From assembly GCA_028622995.1 (NCBI GenBank), contig JAJQJQ010000014.1:1488001-1552000 (forward strand): a stretch of DNA of 64,000 bases. The letters run 5' to 3'. Every line of letters begins with the position of its first letter. The stretch's first letter is position 1. The DNA comes from Panagrolaimus kolymaensis (Eukaryota > Nematoda > Chromadorea > Rhabditida > Panagrolaimidae). Below, piece by piece: positions 60,452 to 64,000 of the stretch. The position numbers and the translations under genes were made by a program. Under the pieces are notes generated by a model, which worked only from the letters and a program-made list of their open reading frames with translations, searched no databases and had not been told where the DNA came from.

Positions 60452-61079
60452 TTAATTACGATAAACTAAATTAATGCTATCAGTAGAATTATTAATTAGG
60501 CATCTTTTATAATGAGAATCATATGGATTTTTAGGTAATACATCTTTAAACTTTCCTTCACCTTCGTAAATCCATGAAACTTCATTTTTTTGAATATTTA
60601 ATTTTAAAATAAAAGTTGCTTGAGATTTGAGTGTTACCTAAAAAAATTAATTAACTTTATACATATATTTATTTAAAATGGGTTTTAGACTAACTTTAAA
60701 TTCTTCAATCAACGAGCGACTCCATTCCTGAATATTTGGAAAACTCATTTTATCAGGTTTGTCAATGATGACTTGGGCTTCGAGAAGTTTAGTGCAGTTT
60801 GATACATCTGGAGCGGATTTTCCAATTTCTAAAAAAAGCATTAAAGTTAGACATAAAAATATGTATAATTTATTTAGATACGATATTTCCTCACTTTGAT
60901 TTTATTGTAAGCAAAATAAAGATTGACTTACTTGGAAAAATAAAATCATTAACAAAATCAAACTTTGCTGTTGGAAAATTAAATTTGTGTTTTATCCATT
61001 TTTTATTTAAATAATTTTCATGACCATTATGCGTCGTTTTATTTCTTGGCAACATTCCAAATGAATAATTATGTCCCAC

Positions 61080-61253
61080 TGATGAGGCAACATTTGAATG
61101 GCCACTCAATTGGCTAACTGTCTATTAGTGCCATAGCCTAAATTGGTTGTATTTCGTTCATTTGATTTGTTTGTATGTTGTTTAGTTGTTGGCTCCTTGC
61201 CTAATAAAATTGTCCCTTACCAAGACTAGGTTTTATCTATCTTTGCCTTAGCA
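61080..61253 (+). repeat. 5' LTR
   Basis: A 174-bp long terminal repeat with TGATGAGG start and CTTAGCA end. It contains an AATAAAA polyadenylation-like signal (about 61203) and matches the 3' LTR base for base. Confidence 0.93.
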
Positions 61254-61440
61254 TATTGGTGACGAGAGTGATCGTGATTTTGAACCTGGGATACTCTTGA
61301 ATTCAAGACTGTCTTTATCTCCAAGAAAGATTTTCTCCATCTGAAGGATAAAACAAGGATCTTGTTTTAATTCATCATCGAAGTTCTTTGAAAGCTTGGA
61401 TACAAGTTTTTCTCCCTATCATCATCGAGTAACAGGAATA

Positions 61441-62793
61441 ATGGTTAAAAATGCTAGTGCAGGTACTGCGACGGACAGCAAAATGCCGCCTCTTTCTACA
61501 GACACCAGATGGGACATCTGGAAGTTTCAACTTGAACTTTGCATTGCTGATAAGGGCCTTATCGCAGACAAGAAAAAAGTTAACTTTTTACTGAATAGTT
61601 TGGGACTGGAAGCTCTGGAAAAGGTGGTTGATTGGTGCGCACCGGTAGATCCACGGGAAGTGGGTTTCGACAGATTACTCAAGTTGTTGGAAGACAAGCT
61701 TGCAGTGAAGAAGAATAAGTTCTCCATGCGTTTAGGGATCCTAAACGAGAAGCAAAAGCATGATGAATCAGCTCGTGAATATTTTGCTAAGATGACACAA
61801 CTTTTTGGTCAGTGTGAACTTTCAAAGATGAAGCCTGAAGAGTATGCGGTGCTTGTTTTGCTAAGGGGATTAGCAAATGACGAACTTCGTGATTATCTTA
61901 TGAATCCTGCTAATGACATTAGTTCGATTGAAAAGATGGAACATTTGGCCGTTGCATTTGAGGAGAGTCGGAAAGCCTCTCGAGAAATCAAGGTTGGTCT
62001 TGAAACCAAGATGGAATCTAAACCATTCTCAATGAATGTCGTTGGAAAAGGTGTTCGTGTTTGTGATTGTTGTGGTACACAACATGCTCAAAGTCGGTGT
62101 CCTGCTAAAGGTGCTGAATGCTGGTATTGTAAGAAGTCTGATCATTTTGCTCGGGTTTGCAAAACGAGGAGAAGGAAGGAAAAAGAAGCTAGCTTGGGAA
62201 CCAAGGCTCAGCAAAATCTAATTGTTGAAAGTGAAGAAGAAAATGAAGATGCAGCAAAAGACTTGTATGGATTATATACCTCTCAAACATTAAATCCACG
62301 TGGATCACGTGAAGCAACTTCACCAGAATTAATGCGACGTAAACTTCCAGGTCTTTTAACGCTCTCATCAAGTGAAGATGATTCTCCACCTCCTCTGTTT
62401 GTTCGTGTTAAAGTGAATGATAAAACATTAAAATTGCAACATGATACAGGTGCTGCTTCTACTGTTATAAGCAAATCGGTTTGGATGCAAATCGGTAAAC
62501 CAAAGCTAATGCCTCGTTCAAACTTGGGTAGTTACAATGGTGTTGTACAAACATTGGGTAAATGTCTTGTCGAAGTCAAGTATGGCGGTCAGAAGCACCT
62601 ATTGTGGATCACAGTAGTTGAGAATGGAAGGTCTCTCCTTGGTCGCGGTTGGATACATGATTTGAAGATAGACGTTGGACAAACGTTTAGAGCAAAGTGT
62701 AAAGGTGTCCTCGGATCGAGTGAACATCCTGAATCATCCTGTCATGTTCGTGTTAAATTAAAAGAAGCTTTATCCTCAATGGTTGAAAAGTGA
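61441..62793 (+). CDS. Gag-protease polyprotein of the LTR element
   Basis: I start at the ATG 61441 (450 residues); the frame upstream has no ATG. The N-terminal half is a Ty3/Gypsy-type gag, with helical segments such as FSMRLGILNEKQKHDESARE and a Cys/Leu-rich stretch following. A zinc knuckle of CX2CX4HX4C form lies at CWYCKKSDHFARVC, preceded by another Cys/His cluster (CDCCGTQHAQSRC). The C-terminal third is a retropepsin: HDTGAASTVIS carries the active-site Asp, and LLGRGWIHDLKID is the helix that closes the fold. The ORF ends 20 bp before the 3' LTR with no polymerase region. No frameshift or stop interrupts it, so it could still make particles. Confidence 0.9.
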   Translation: MVKNASAGTATDSKMPPLSTDTRWDIWKFQLELCIADKGLIADKKKVNFLLNSLGLEALEKVVDWCAPVDPREVGFDRLLKLLEDKLAVKKNKFSMRLGILNEKQKHDESAREYFAKMTQLFGQCELSKMKPEEYAVLVLLRGLANDELRDYLMNPANDISSIEKMEHLAVAFEESRKASREIKVGLETKMESKPFSMNVVGKGVRVCDCCGTQHAQSRCPAKGAECWYCKKSDHFARVCKTRRRKEKEASLGTKAQQNLIVESEEENEDAAKDLYGLYTSQTLNPRGSREATSPELMRRKLPGLLTLSSSEDDSPPPLFVRVKVNDKTLKLQHDTGAASTVISKSVWMQIGKPKLMPRSNLGSYNGVVQTLGKCLVEVKYGGQKHLLWITVVENGRSLLGRGWIHDLKIDVGQTFRAKCKGVLGSSEHPESSCHVRVKLKEALSSMVEK

Positions 62794-62813
62794 TGGTCAT
62801 CACTTGGGGGACG

Positions 62814-62987
62814 TGATGAGGCAACATTTGAATGGCCACTCAATTGGCTAACTGTCTATTAGTGCCATAGCCTAAATTGGTTGTATTTCGTTCATTTGAT
62901 TTGTTTGTATGTTGTTTAGTTGTTGGCTCCTTGCCTAATAAAATTGTCCCTTACCAAGACTAGGTTTTATCTATCTTTGCCTTAGCA
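62814..62987 (+). repeat. 3' LTR
   Basis: Identical to the 5' LTR over 174 bp. It is followed directly by the CCCAC target duplication and the host exon. Confidence 0.93.
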
Positions 62988-63225
62988 CCCACATTGCACC
63001 AAGGAATATCAACTGTGGCAAATTTTAAAGAAAAATACAAAATTTCTTCTGTTTTTCCATAAAATTCTGAATAAAGCGCTGTTGAGGAATCCCCAAAATC
63101 TTCAAAACTACTCATATTAAAATTTACTGCAAAAGCGAACATTGGTTTTGAAAGATGTTTCTAAAAAAATTTTTCTGTAGCTCATCAGCTTTATCTTCAA
63201 TGGAATAGGGTTTAGCAAGTTGACC

Positions 63226-64000
63226 GCAGATTTCAAAGCGTCAAAAAATATTTATAAAATTTATTTTAACACCTTTGTTTTATTATTATTTTTAAAAACC
63301 AAAGTATTCTAATTCAACGGAAACATCTCCTCAATATTTCTGATTTGTGATGTTCCCTCTAATTTTGCAGATTTCAAAGCGTCAAAAAATATTTATAAAA
63401 TTTATTTTAACACCTTTGTTTTATTTTTATTTTTAAAAACCAAAGTATTCTAATTCAAAGGAAACATCTCCTCAATATTTCTGATTTGTGATGTTCCCTC
63501 TAATTTTGCAGATTTCAAAGCGTCAAAAAATATTTATAAAATTTATTTTAACACCTTTGTTTTATTTTTATTTTTAAAAACCAAAGTATTCTAATTCAAA
63601 GGAAACATCTCCTCAATATTTCTGATTTGTGATGTTCCCTCTAATTTTGCAGATTTCAAAGCGTCAAAAAATATTTATAAAATTTATTTTAACACCTTTG
63701 TTTTATTTTTATTTTTAAAAACCAAAGTATTCTAATTCAAAGGAAACATCTCCTCAATATTTCTGATTTGTGAAGTTCCCTCAAATTTTGCAGATTTCAA
63801 AGCGTCAAAAAATATTTTTAAAATTTATTTTAACACCTTTGAATTAAATAAATTTTTAAAAATCAAAGTATTCTAATTCAACAGAAACATCTCCTCAATA
63901 TTTCGGATTTGTGATGTTCCCTCTAATTTTGCAGATTTCAAAGCGTAAAAAAATATTTATAAAATTTATTTTAACACCTTTGTTTTATTTTTATTTTTAA
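63226..64000. repeat. Tandem satellite, 141-bp unit, runs off the window
   Basis: The word GCAGATTTCAAAGCG recurs at 63226, 63367, 63508, 63649, 63790 and 63931, an exact 141-bp period, giving five full units and a partial sixth at the edge. Units 2 to 4 are almost identical; unit 5 differs in several places. 141 is a multiple of three, and on the minus strand each unit contains a short open stretch that reads DALKSAKLEGTSQIRNIEEM and stops soon after. That stretch has no ATG or splice acceptor, so I do not call it a gene. Confidence 0.9.

Larger units (their letters stand above)
61080..62987 (+). mobile_element. Non-autonomous gag-protease LTR retrotransposon (1,908 bp)
   Basis: Two direct 174-bp LTRs (61080-61253 and 62814-62987) start TG and end CA and are identical in my reading. 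They are flanked by the 5-bp duplication CCCAC (61075-61079 and 62988-62992). The 3' LTR is preceded by a purine-rich stretch (TTGGGGGACG) suited to plus-strand priming. After the 5' LTR, TATTGGTGACGAG is the probable primer-binding region. One ORF, gag plus protease, fills the interior. Reverse transcriptase, RNase H and integrase are entirely absent, so it must be mobilised in trans. The structure is like TR-GAG elements of plants, with Ty3/Gypsy-like gag and protease. Identical LTRs mean a very young insertion. Confidence 0.93.
60452..63161 (-). pseudogene. Host gene broken by an LTR element inside an exon
   Basis: Coding exons on the minus strand are 63161-62988 continuing at 61074-60930, then 60828-60695 and 60637-60452 (stop). 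The first of these is split by the retroelement at 61080-62987. Across the insertion, counting one copy of the 5-bp target duplication, the host frame is continuous: the frame enters the element after DIPWCNV and leaves it at GHNYSFGMLPRN. The exon length then fits phase 1 into the next exon, so the gene was intact before insertion. The product looks extracellular or globular, with FILKLNIQKNEVSWIYEGEG near the end and YDSHYKRCLINNST close to the C-terminus. I do not recognise the family. The 5' part lies upstream, near or beyond the satellite, and is not resolved. Confidence 0.75.

Noticed and set aside
62029..62474. Minus-strand ORFs within the retroelement
   Set aside because: They are antisense to the gag-protease ORF.
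63162..63240. A coding-like stretch reading GQLAKPYSIEDKADELQ upstream of the broken gene's exon
   Set aside because: It cannot be joined to the exon at 63161 because the gap is too short for an intron and the frames differ; it may be a remnant tied to the satellite.
1..64000. CRISPR arrays, bacterial operons, rRNA genes
   Set aside because: None is seen. The 141-bp array at the right edge lacks repeat-spacer structure, and all genes are eukaryotic.

Overview
The window is nuclear DNA from a nematode. It is strongly AT-rich. Genes are split by mostly short introns with GTAAGT/GTATGT/GTTAGT donors and TTTTAG or TTTCAG acceptors. Several nematode-restricted families are present: a calponin-repeat muscle protein of the OV9M/CLIK type, serpentine chemoreceptors of several families, a FLYWCH zinc-finger protein and small secreted orphans. 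I cannot place it to genus from sequence alone. All spliced models were built by hand; where I say the phases fit, the exon lengths keep one open frame across every junction.

Left part (1-11.1 kb, minus strand): the 5' part of a calponin-like gene with a 4 kb first intron. That intron holds a long Q/N-rich ORF which can splice in phase into exon 2, so it may be an alternative first exon. A second ATG-started ORF runs off the window at position 1. An SLC35-like multi-pass protein follows. At 12-16 kb (plus) lie an unrecognised acidic protein gene with two frame breaks and a FLYWCH gene whose first intron contains a long, nearly perfect hairpin. A GC-rich hAT-like MITE with an 8-bp target duplication lies just downstream.

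Middle (17-31 kb): a GPI-type cysteine-rich gene with two in-frame stops but intact splicing, a spherulin-4-like secreted enzyme (horizontal-transfer candidate), several small secreted proteins with TATA boxes, and two chemoreceptor genes. A second perfect hairpin at 21.2 kb shares its terminal motif with the one at 14.5 kb. From 25 to 47 kb is a chemosensory and detoxification neighbourhood: five 7TM-type receptors that look like five different families (srb/srbc-, srt-, sra/srab-, srg/srv- and gustatory-receptor-like), a complete cytochrome P450, a 16-cysteine thaumatin-like protein, and a CACTG-ended MITE.

Right part (48-64 kb): a codon-biased secreted cysteine-rich protein, a small secreted dibasic protein, tRNA-Ala(AGC), Ku80, hydroxypyruvate isomerase, a small single-pass protein and a 52-residue secreted peptide. 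At the end, a 1,908-bp LTR element carrying only gag and protease, with identical 174-bp LTRs and a 5-bp target duplication, sits inside an exon of a host gene. That gene abuts a 141-bp tandem satellite that runs off the window.

The most interesting items are the young gag-protease element that breaks a host exon, the two hairpin elements with shared ends, the in-phase alternative first exon of the calponin gene, the stop-containing but splice-intact gene at 17.4-18.5 kb, and the spherulin-4 gene.
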